From Micavibrio sp. (GTDB lineage Bacteria; Pseudomonadota; Alphaproteobacteria; Micavibrionales; Micavibrionaceae), in contig JAQGJB010000101.1 of assembly GCA_028290825.1 (NCBI GenBank), forward strand, positions 1 to 32,604: DNA of 32,604 nt, read 5' to 3'. Of the stretch, positions 25,402 to 32,604 are shown in pieces. Position 1 is the first letter of the stretch. Every line of letters starts with the position of its first letter. Under the pieces are notes generated by a model. It did no database searches. It had not been told where the DNA came from and saw only the letters and a list, made by a program, of their open reading frames with translations. A program made the translations under genes and the position numbers.

Positions 25402-26955
25402 TTAAGGGGTAATTCCCCGCCACGTATCGCCATCACAATATTGATGCCGTGCTGCTGTCGAATTGAACAGTAAATCTCCGGCCACCCCCGCAGGACTGAC
25501 ACACCCTGCCAATGGCCCCGTCGGGCTGATTGGCCCCGCTGGATTCCATTGCGTTCCATCGCACCATTGCAGGACGCGATAAGCCGAATTGAAAAGCAGG
25601 TCACCTCCTGTGCCGGACGGTGAACTGCATGACGTTCCGCTGCTCCCCGTGACATGGGTAGGCGCATTCTGCTGGCTAGTTGTTCCGTTGCCGACCGCGC
25701 CATTATAATTTTCACCCCAGCACCATAATGAACCGTCAAGTTTTATCCCGCAGACAACCCAGCCAGGACGAAGCACCTTCCACTTCGAACCAGCTTGTAT
25801 CTCATGGGGTGTATTATAATCGGAAATCGCACCGTCACCGTTATTCCCCTCCTGACCATACCCCCAGCACCAGCCGGTTCCATCTGTTTTAATACCGCAG
25901 GTCTGAGAATCGCCGGCTACGATATCCGTCCATGTCGTGACACCGCTGACCGAAATAGCCTGCGGGGTGGTATATGTGCCCCCGGTTACGCCGACGCCGA
26001 TCTCTCCGTAGTCATTACCGCCCCAGCACCAGCCTGTTCCATCCGTTTTTATCCCACAACTCTGGTTGCCACCCGCCGAAATCGACTTCCAGGTTTGCAC
26101 ACCGGTTGTAATAACTGCAACCGGCCCTTTACTGTCCGTGCCGCTGGAGCTGAAACCCAGCTGCCCCCTGTTATTATAACCCCAGCACCAGGCCGTATCG
26201 TCATTTTTCAGTCCGCACGCAAAACCGTTTCCCCAATTGCTGCTGGCCTCCACTTTTTTCCATTTTGCCCCTGCGCTGGCAACGGCATGCGCATCCCAGA
26301 ACCAGCTGCCAAAATTGACACCGTCACCCCATTGATTATGGTTGTTCTGCCCCCAGCACCAGACTGAATTATCGCTTTTTAAGGCGCACGCGAAATCGTC
26401 TCCGACACTGACTTCCTGCCAGGTTCCACTAAACGTAACGGCACGTGGCGCGTTGGCGGCCGAGGTTGATGAATTCCCTCCCTGTCCGAAATTATTGTCA
26501 CCCCAGCAATACAGAGAACCATTCATTTTGATTCCGCATGTCGAAAAAATTCCACTTCCATTATTACCGCCCGTAGAAACATCGGCCCACGCACCGGCAC
26601 CACTCACAGACGCAGGATAGAGAACATTAGACCCAGAAGTTCCATTTCCGATCTCGCCGCTTCCATTCCTACCCCAGCAAAATGCAGTGTTATCAGCCTT
26701 TATTCCGCAGATATGAAAAATACCTGGTTTAACATCTTTCCAAGTACCGGGAATAGATCGCAGCCAACCCTTCCATGACGTCCCGTCACAGGATTGAATA
26801 ACATGACCGGCGGAATTAAAAATAACATCGCCCCCAACCCCCGCAGGACTGCTGCAGGCAGCGAAGGCGGCCGATGGTATAAAAAGAGTAAAAAGGGCAG
26901 ACAGACTAAGCAGCCAGACATTTTTTCTCATGTTTCGCGCAAGGGGGAAATTCAT
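25402..26955 (-). CDS. Secreted RCC1-repeat protein with fibre-type modules
   Basis: A 517-residue exported protein. It has a signal peptide (RKNVWLLSLSALFTLFIPSA, cleavage near AFA|A), then seven RCC1-like units (about 66-440), each with a CGIKxDGTxxCWG core, enough for a seven-bladed propeller. Three copies of a short module carry the pattern GD[VL][IL]FNS then CDGxxW: residues 34-61, 443-470 and 485-512. Cysteines come in regular pairs, as expected for periplasmic or surface disulfides. The three modules resemble the GM[IV]RYN...W modules of the giant fibre encoded nine bases upstream. AAGGA lies six bases before the ATG. Co-transcription is very likely. A role in adhesion or binding is inferred, not shown. 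Confidence 0.82.
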   Translation of the reverse strand: MNFPLARNMRKNVWLLSLSALFTLFIPSAAFAACSSPAGVGGDVIFNSAGHVIQSCDGTSWKGWLRSIPGTWKDVKPGIFHICGIKADNTAFCWGRNGSGEIGNGTSGSNVLYPASVSGAGAWADVSTGGNNGSGIFSTCGIKMNGSLYCWGDNNFGQGGNSSTSAANAPRAVTFSGTWQEVSVGDDFACALKSDNSVWCWGQNNHNQWGDGVNFGSWFWDAHAVASAGAKWKKVEASSNWGNGFACGLKNDDTAWCWGYNNRGQLGFSSSGTDSKGPVAVITTGVQTWKSISAGGNQSCGIKTDGTGWCWGGNDYGEIGVGVTGGTYTTPQAISVSGVTTWTDIVAGDSQTCGIKTDGTGWCWGYGQEGNNGDGAISDYNTPHEIQAGSKWKVLRPGWVVCGIKLDGSLWCWGENYNGAVGNGTTSQQNAPTHVTGSSGTSCSSPSGTGGDLLFNSAYRVLQWCDGTQWNPAGPISPTGPLAGCVSPAGVAGDLLFNSTAARHQYCDGDTWRGITP

Positions 26956-26964
26956 GATACGTCC

Positions 26965-29900
26965 TTAGCCTTGACGACGGCGGGAACCGGAACGGTAAGC
27001 GAAGGCAGCAGTGCCTCCTCCAAAAATCATACCAATCATCAGCATCATCCAGCCATCCATGCCCGCACGGTCGATGCCATACCCGGTATAAGCCTTCATG
27101 CCTTTGATATCCCGGCTGAGGGATTGAATATCAGCATGGGTTTCTTTCTGTTCTGCTTCAAGTTCTGCCAGCCTGGATTTGAGATTGTCGTTCTCGGCCT
27201 TAAGCTCTTTGGTCGACTGAATAATCGGCGCAATCATGCCTATGTAATTTACCGACAGATAATGTTCCGGCGTGGTGAAATCCGTCTTAACCAACTCAGG
27301 GAAAATATCTTTCATTTCCTGGGCCATGACACCGAATTCGACATTACCTTTCGGATCGTCTTTCATGACGAAACTGTAGGTGCCAATTTTGGCAACGCGG
27401 TCAAGCATGCTTCCGCGGTTAGACAATGGAACGATATTTGTTTTCAGGCGGCGGTCGGAAACGTCGGTGATAACCCCGGTATACTGAATATCGCCAACAA
27501 CATCGAGCGCCACGGTCGGTGCCGCCTTTTTGATACCGACGAAACCTGTACCGACCGTTGTGCCTGTCCCGAATCCGCCCGATGCGAAGATCAGATTGCC
27601 AATGCTCATCTGGTTGCTTGCCGTTGCAACCTGGGCATCGACATTAACACCAATTATAATATTCGAAGCCCCGGATGTAATGTTATCACCGGCACCGGAA
27701 CCAAGCGCAGTATTCGCATTACCCGTGCTCAGGGCCAGGGCGGTATACCCCACGGCGGTTGAGTCATTCCCTGTGATATTAGTATAGAGTGAAGCCAGGT
27801 TTGCGCCATTCCCTGCACCGATCGCTACATTGCGTGAACCGGTGGTATTGCCAAAAAGAGATCCATCGCCCAGCGTGACATTTCCCGTCCCCGAAGTGTT
27901 GCCTTTCATCGTCTGGTAACCAATAGCCGTATTACTGGTCCCGGTATTGGCAGATGGCGTTGCACTGCCCTGCAGTGCATTGGCGCCCACAGCCGTATTC
28001 ATCGGTGTGAAAGCGCCTGCGGCATCATTCGCGTTCTGCATCGCCGAAATACCAATCGCAACGATATCAGAACCACCCACATTGGTAAGGGCCGCCTGGA
28101 AACCCATCACGCTGTTATTCGTACCGACGGTGTTTGCATCCAACGCCATGTAACCGAAAGCGTTATTCTGGCTTCCTGTCGTGTTGGCGCGCAATGCCCT
28201 GTATCCAAGAGCGGCGTTGAAGCCGTATTGGCTTGCCGATAGTGCCGAATACCCGACAGCGGTATTAAAGGAACCCCCAGTTGCACTCGCGAGTGCATTG
28301 CTGCCCACCGCCGTATTGTAGAAACCGCTGGTATTAGAAAGCAATGCGCTCGCCCCAACAGCGGTGTTGTCGTAACCGCCGGTCATATTCAACATCGAGT
28401 TGTGGCCAACCGCTGTGTTATTAATACCAGTATTATTCCCTGCCGTACCGCTTCCGCGCATGGCTTGATAGCCGACAGCAGTATTGTAAGTGGTAAATGG
28501 GGTCGTGCTGTCATTAGCGTACTGCATGGCATTCGTACCAATAGCAACAGACTGACTACCCGCTTTGTTGGAAGTCATACTTTGCCAGCCGATTGCAGTA
28601 TTACCGCTGGCTACTGTGTTGCTGCCAAGCGCCCAGTTACCAACCGCCACGTTACTGCCGCCGGTGGTATTGGCTCTCATAGCCAGACCGACTGCGGTGT
28701 TATCCTGTCCTGACGTGTTGAGCCAAAGTGCAGCCGAACCCACCGCCGTGTTATTGACGCCGGTATTATTCGCCGCCGTCGTACTCCCCTGCAGGGCAGA
28801 CCAGCCGATTGCGGTATTGTCGGTATCGACCGCCACGGCCGCGCTATTGGTATACTGCATCGCACTGGCACCCACGGCGGTATTCCGGCTTTTCCGCACG
28901 TTGGTGGCCAGCGTATTGTTACCCACCCCGACGTTACCGTAAGCAACTGTAGCCGCACTCGAAGCATTATCCCCAATAGCTGTGTTATCGACTCCGGATG
29001 TGTTCGACATGAGCGAATCTTTACCGATCGCCGTATTGAATCCGGCTGTCGTGACAGCGGTCAGCGCCCTGTAACCGATGGCAATATTATTATCACCAGT
29101 GGTAATGGAATCTCCCGCCAGTTGACCTAATGCAAGGTTATAGGTTCCGGTGGCTGCAATCGCGTAAGCATCAGCAGGCGTCCCTATCAGCAGGTTATTA
29201 TCAATGACGTAATCAGTTTTCGCGTCAGACAGACCGTCAAGAGCGCCCGCTGCGCCAGCTGTGGAAGACGAGAACGGCAACCATGAACCGTTCTGATAAC
29301 CTTCAAAGTTCGCGCTCGACGTATTGTAACGTATCATGCCATTTGCAACCGCCGAAGCCACAGGGCGTTGCGCCAAAGTCCCAGACGGGATCATCATTGC
29401 ATCCGTACCGGTAATATCCAGTGTGACGCGGGGTGAGGCAGTACGAATACCAACCCAGCCGTTACCCACTGTGGTCCCGGTGCCCATGCCGCCCGATGCG
29501 AAAATGAGGTTACCAATCGACATATAATTCGAAGTACTGGCGGCAGGCGTCGTAACCGCAGAACCGAAAATGATATTGCCAGAACCTGTTGTAATGTTGT
29601 TACCGGCATAGGGACCAATAGCAATGTTCATGTTACCGCTGTTAATACTACTCAGGGCACTGTGGCCTAGAGCAACGTTATTATAACCGGTGGTCAGCGA
29701 AGACAGAGTATAAGTACCAAACCCGGCGTTAGAGTTACCGGTGGTGATGACCAGCATAGAATTATTACCGTAGGAAGTATTCCAGCTGCCTGAGGTAAGA
29801 CCCGTCATGGAACCATGGCCCATCGCCGTATTGCTGACACCGGTATTATTCGCAGGCGTTCCGCTTCCCTGCATAGCAGCAAAACCAACCGCTACGTTAT

Positions 29901-32604
29901 AGGTATTTCCGGTGGCCGCCGTATTATTCATCTGTTGCATCGCACCGGTACCAATGGCCGTGCTTTGGCTTTTTCCGACATTGGAATTAAGCGCAAATTG
30001 GCCAACCGCAACGTTGTCACTACCAACCTTGGTGCTCGCGAGCGCGTCCGCGCCAATACCCGTGTTCTGGCCACCAGTGGTCAAGTCATGCAACGCATAT
30101 TCACCGAGAGCAGAGTTATTCTGGCCTGAGAGGACACCTTGCATCGTGCTGGTACCAACAGACACGTTCCAGGCAGCAGCTGTTGTCGCAGAAGCACCTA
30201 CACCGGTCCCCAGGAACATATTCCCCGATGTATACGATACGATACCGTCTGTCAGATCGTCAATCGCAACGACCGCAGCTGAGCCGCCGGAAGAAAACGC
30301 CAGCCATGAACCGTTCTGATAACCTTCAAACCGCGTGTTGTCCGTATTGTAACGAACCATACCGTTAACCGGCGTACCTGGACGTTGTGCGACTGTCCCG
30401 ATCGGCATGACCAATGCATCCGTCGCAGCCCCAAGGTCCAGAACACCGCGCGCAGCCAATTGGGTCGCCGGAGCATTCGGATCGATTACGAATTTGCCGC
30501 CGAACAATCCCATGGTGTTAGTGGCGGAAAGCACCGTTGCAGATGTCTGCGCCCCCATAAAGATGCCAAGCGAGCCTATACCTGTAACTGCTGGTCTGCT
30601 GGCAAACGCACCGAGACCAATTGCCACGGTGGTATCAGAGCTGGCACTGACGTTATACCCAAGCGCAGTGCTGTACATACCATTGGCAACCGTCGTAGAT
30701 CCCATCGCGGTACTGGCAAACCCGCCTGCAACCGTGCTAAAGCCCATCGCGGTACTGCCCCCGCCACTCGCCATCGTCAGCGCACCCATCGCCGCGCTGT
30801 AACTGCCACTGGCCGTCGTACCATTCCCCACCGCGAAACTGAATTGACCGCTGGCTGTATTATTTATCCCAAAGGCCGCGCTATATGTTCCCATGTTGGC
30901 CGTATTCCATTGCGTACCGCTGACATAACCTGCTCGGAAAACGGCACCGGCCGGGTCATAGAACATCCGGGAACCCGCTCCCGACGTGGGCGTCGCCAAT
31001 GTTCCCGTAAATGTCCCTGCCGCCATAAACGCGCCACTTGACGTGTATATAAGATTTGCAGACGCGTTAAACGCATTGCCGCTGTTAAACTGAATTCCGC
31101 GATCCGGTGTTGCCGCCGTACCACCAGCGGTAATGATGTCCTGCCATGAGCCGGCCTGATAACCCTCAAACTTGTCGCTTGAGGAATTATAACGGATCAT
31201 CCCGTTAATGGGGCTGGTTGGCCGTTGGGCTGTTGTGCCAGAGGTGATAAGAATAGCCCCCGTACTGCTAAATGTAATAAGACCGTTTGATCCTATACGC
31301 ATACGCTCGGTCAGCCCGGTCGCATTCGTCTGGCTCGTGTGGAACACGAGCGCTGACGGCAATACACCGGAAGAAACCGTACCGTCAACATAACCTACGA
31401 TCGACGCCCCCAGGACTGTCCCAGGCCCGACAGAAGAGTCTGACTGACCGGCAAAACCAATGCCTGGCAGATATTGGCCAGCTGAAATGGCTGAAACAGT
31501 TGGCCAGTTATATGTGGCAGCTCCCGAATTAATACCTATAAGGGCATACTGGTTTTTACCACTGCTTGCACTTGCCAGTGTGGCATGGAAGGCACCGAAG
31601 GTATCGCCTCCCGAATGGAACGCATTTACGGTCCCCGCATATCCTGAGTTATGCTCGACTGATGAAAGTTGGCCCGAGCTGCCGTATGCTCCCATAAAGG
31701 AACTTCCTGCCGCGGCGAAAATACTAAATGTGCTATTAAAAGTTAGGTCGGGAGTAGCCCCCAGACTTGTCCCCCCGCTATTGAACTGGATTTGTGTCGC
31801 CGATCCAGCAGGCGTTACAACTGAACTTGGCGCTGCCGCTGCCCAATTCGTACCGTTATAAGTCAGGACTTTTCCTGACGCCAAAGCCCCTAGGGAAACA
31901 TCCGAAAGATTAGTAAGGGAAAGACCGGATGGTGTTGTCAGTCCTGAGGTTCCGGCAATACTGATCCTGTCCGTAACGCTGACCTTGCCGGTAACCGCCA
32001 GCGTATTAGTTAACGAGCTGAACGTCAGGTTCGCGCTCGCGCCCAGCGATGTTCCGCCGCTGTTAAACTGCAATTGTGTATTTGAACCGGCCGGTGTAAC
32101 CGCGGAACTGCCTGTGCTGGAGGAGAACGGCAGCCACGCACTGTTCTGATAACCTTCGAAATTATTGCTTGAGGAATTATAACGGATCATCCCGTTGATA
32201 CCCGTCGGGCGCTGCGCCGTCGTTCCGCGGGGCACCAGCATCGCAGTGGTACCACCAACATCGAGCATAGCCAGTGGTAATGCGGTCCCGATCCCGACAT
32301 TCCCGCGCACGGATGCCAGCAGAACATTACCGGCGGAGCCAGAATAAGGGGCACCACCATCGACTAGAACATCCCCGCCAGTCGTTCCGCCACCGGCGTT
32401 CAGAGTTATACTGCCCCCGTTACCATATCCGTTACTTCCCACACCGCCAGCCAGAATTGCCGTACCGCCCGAGCCACCAAAAGTACTGCCGGATAAGTTC
32501 AAAGTTGCACCATATCCGGCCATACCTGATGCGATATCTCCGCGTCCACCCGTAAGCAGGACCGTCCCCCCGACGAACGAATTATAACCATTGCCCGCAG
32601 TCAG
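26965..32604 (-). CDS. Giant repeat-rich fibre protein with S74 chaperone domain (5' end outside window)
   Basis: The minus frame is open to the right edge: 1,879 residues, with the N terminus missing. Order: Gly-rich beta-helix-like start; four copies of an AQRP...NGMIRYN...FEGYQ..W module (near nt 32200, 31200, 30350 and 29330); YadA-head-like ASGxxSxAMG repeats (about 30890-30600); long NTAVGxxAL repeats (30130-29600 and 29110-27680). Then comes an S74 peptidase/chaperone domain with the Ser-Lys dyad SDRRLK (Ser codon 27457-27459, Lys 27442-27444), a coiled coil (KELKAENDNLKSRLAELEAE) and a final membrane span (GWMMLMIGMIFGGGTAAFAY) followed by RSGSRRRQG. S74 domains trimerise fibres and cut themselves off. 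The protein is probably a trimeric surface or tail-like fibre. Confidence 0.85.
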   Translation of the reverse strand: MTAGNGYNSFVGGTVLLTGGRGDIASGMAGYGATLNLSGSTFGGSGGTAILAGGVGSNGYGNGGSITLNAGGGTTGGDVLVDGGAPYSGSAGNVLLASVRGNVGIGTALPLAMLDVGGTTAMLVPRGTTAQRPTGINGMIRYNSSSNNFEGYQNSAWLPFSSSTGSSAVTPAGSNTQLQFNSGGTSLGASANLTFSSLTNTLAVTGKVSVTDRISIAGTSGLTTPSGLSLTNLSDVSLGALASGKVLTYNGTNWAAAAPSSVVTPAGSATQIQFNSGGTSLGATPDLTFNSTFSIFAAAGSSFMGAYGSSGQLSSVEHNSGYAGTVNAFHSGGDTFGAFHATLASASSGKNQYALIGINSGAATYNWPTVSAISAGQYLPGIGFAGQSDSSVGPGTVLGASIVGYVDGTVSSGVLPSALVFHTSQTNATGLTERMRIGSNGLITFSSTGAILITSGTTAQRPTSPINGMIRYNSSSDKFEGYQAGSWQDIITAGGTAATPDRGIQFNSGNAFNASANLIYTSSGAFMAAGTFTGTLATPTSGAGSRMFYDPAGAVFRAGYVSGTQWNTANMGTYSAAFGINNTASGQFSFAVGNGTTASGSYSAAMGALTMASGGGSTAMGFSTVAGGFASTAMGSTTVANGMYSTALGYNVSASSDTTVAIGLGAFASRPAVTGIGSLGIFMGAQTSATVLSATNTMGLFGGKFVIDPNAPATQLAARGVLDLGAATDALVMPIGTVAQRPGTPVNGMVRYNTDNTRFEGYQNGSWLAFSSGGSAAVVAIDDLTDGIVSYTSGNMFLGTGVGASATTAAAWNVSVGTSTMQGVLSGQNNSALGEYALHDLTTGGQNTGIGADALASTKVGSDNVAVGQFALNSNVGKSQSTAIGTGAMQQMNNTAATGNTYNVAVGFAAMQGSGTPANNTGVSNTAMGHGSMTGLTSGSWNTSYGNNSMLVITTGNSNAGFGTYTLSSLTTGYNNVALGHSALSSINSGNMNIAIGPYAGNNITTGSGNIIFGSAVTTPAASTSNYMSIGNLIFASGGMGTGTTVGNGWVGIRTASPRVTLDITGTDAMMIPSGTLAQRPVASAVANGMIRYNTSSANFEGYQNGSWLPFSSSTAGAAGALDGLSDAKTDYVIDNNLLIGTPADAYAIAATGTYNLALGQLAGDSITTGDNNIAIGYRALTAVTTAGFNTAIGKDSLMSNTSGVDNTAIGDNASSAATVAYGNVGVGNNTLATNVRKSRNTAVGASAMQYTNSAAVAVDTDNTAIGWSALQGSTTAANNTGVNNTAVGSAALWLNTSGQDNTAVGLAMRANTTGGSNVAVGNWALGSNTVASGNTAIGWQSMTSNKAGSQSVAIGTNAMQYANDSTTPFTTYNTAVGYQAMRGSGTAGNNTGINNTAVGHNSMLNMTGGYDNTAVGASALLSNTSGFYNTAVGSNALASATGGSFNTAVGYSALSASQYGFNAALGYRALRANTTGSQNNAFGYMALDANTVGTNNSVMGFQAALTNVGGSDIVAIGISAMQNANDAAGAFTPMNTAVGANALQGSATPSANTGTSNTAIGYQTMKGNTSGTGNVTLGDGSLFGNTTGSRNVAIGAGNGANLASLYTNITGNDSTAVGYTALALSTGNANTALGSGAGDNITSGASNIIIGVNVDAQVATASNQMSIGNLIFASGGFGTGTTVGTGFVGIKKAAPTVALDVVGDIQYTGVITDVSDRRLKTNIVPLSNRGSMLDRVAKIGTYSFVMKDDPKGNVEFGVMAQEMKDIFPELVKTDFTTPEHYLSVNYIGMIAPIIQSTKELKAENDNLKSRLAELEAEQKETHADIQSLSRDIKGMKAYTGYGIDRAGMDGWMMLMIGMIFGGGTAAFAYRSGSRRRQG
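27680..30890 (-). repeat. Coding repeat arrays of the fibre gene
   Basis: Two kinds of in-frame repeats. Units of about 15 residues with [ST]AMG or AVG and ASG (30890-30600) resemble YadA-type heads. Irregular units with NTAVG / NTAIG and ALxxN (30130-29600, 29110-27680) include two near-copies of a longer block: SIGNLIFASGG-GTGTTVG near 27560 and 29490. They are degenerate at DNA level and keep the reading frame. Confidence 0.8.

Noticed and set aside
26794-27762. Plus-strand open frame opposite the S74 region of the fibre gene
   Set aside because: The minus frame has clear S74, coiled-coil and membrane features; the plus product has none.
27680-30890. Regularly repeated DNA that might be a CRISPR array
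   Set aside because: Repeats are degenerate, in frame and encode NTAVG-type adhesin units; there are no constant repeats with unique spacers.

Overview
The window looks like a chromosomal segment of an alphaproteobacterium, about 55% GC. The basis is the style of RecG, GyrA, UvrA, Ssb and the polyamine genes, plus alpha-type TTGAC promoters. I cannot name the genus. A giant S74-chaperone fibre gene would suit a predatory or epibiotic Micavibrio-like lineage, but that is only a guess.

Left part (1-8050). The start of a secreted-protein gene (minus, cut by the edge) diverges from recG. Converging on recG is a cysteine-synthesis group, cysK - small membrane protein - cysE (minus). Divergent from cysK is a polyamine pair: a fold-III ornithine/lysine decarboxylase, whose 5' region can form a pseudoknot over the start codon, then a ureohydrolase of agmatinase type. 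A bidirectional terminator separates it from malate dehydrogenase (minus).

Most unusual part (8051-10148). A two-gene plus-strand unit encodes an XRE regulator, apparently leaderless and with a palindrome inside its promoter, overlapping a gene whose product matches tRNA-dependent cyclodipeptide synthases. The serine of the ISxGxxY motif and the Tyr/Glu pair fall almost at AlbC numbering. On each side, on the minus strand, lies one of two related small-RNA genes (about 107 and 120 nt). Each has a TTGAC promoter with identical spacing, C-rich CCCCACAC segments, an anti-Shine-Dalgarno CUCC stretch and its own intrinsic terminator.

Middle (10149-18234, all minus). In transcription order: ssb, a methyltransferase fused to a second domain, a secreted DUF2059-like protein, a terminator, gyrA, a terminator, NUDIX hydrolase, EamA transporter, hexapeptide acyltransferase, coaD and tRNA-Lys(UUU).

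Right part. An Hsp100 double-AAA+ ATPase has an unfamiliar N-terminal region and a ClpA-like IGF loop. It is followed by uvrA and a hypothetical protein with two hydrophobic segments (all plus). After tRNA-Leu(CAA) come two minus-strand surface genes forming one unit: a giant repeat-rich fibre of more than 1,879 residues, ending in an S74 self-cleaving chaperone, a coiled coil and a membrane segment, and a seven-unit RCC1-like secreted protein. The two share a short G-x4-[YF]-N-[ST]...W module, which suggests they work together at the cell surface.
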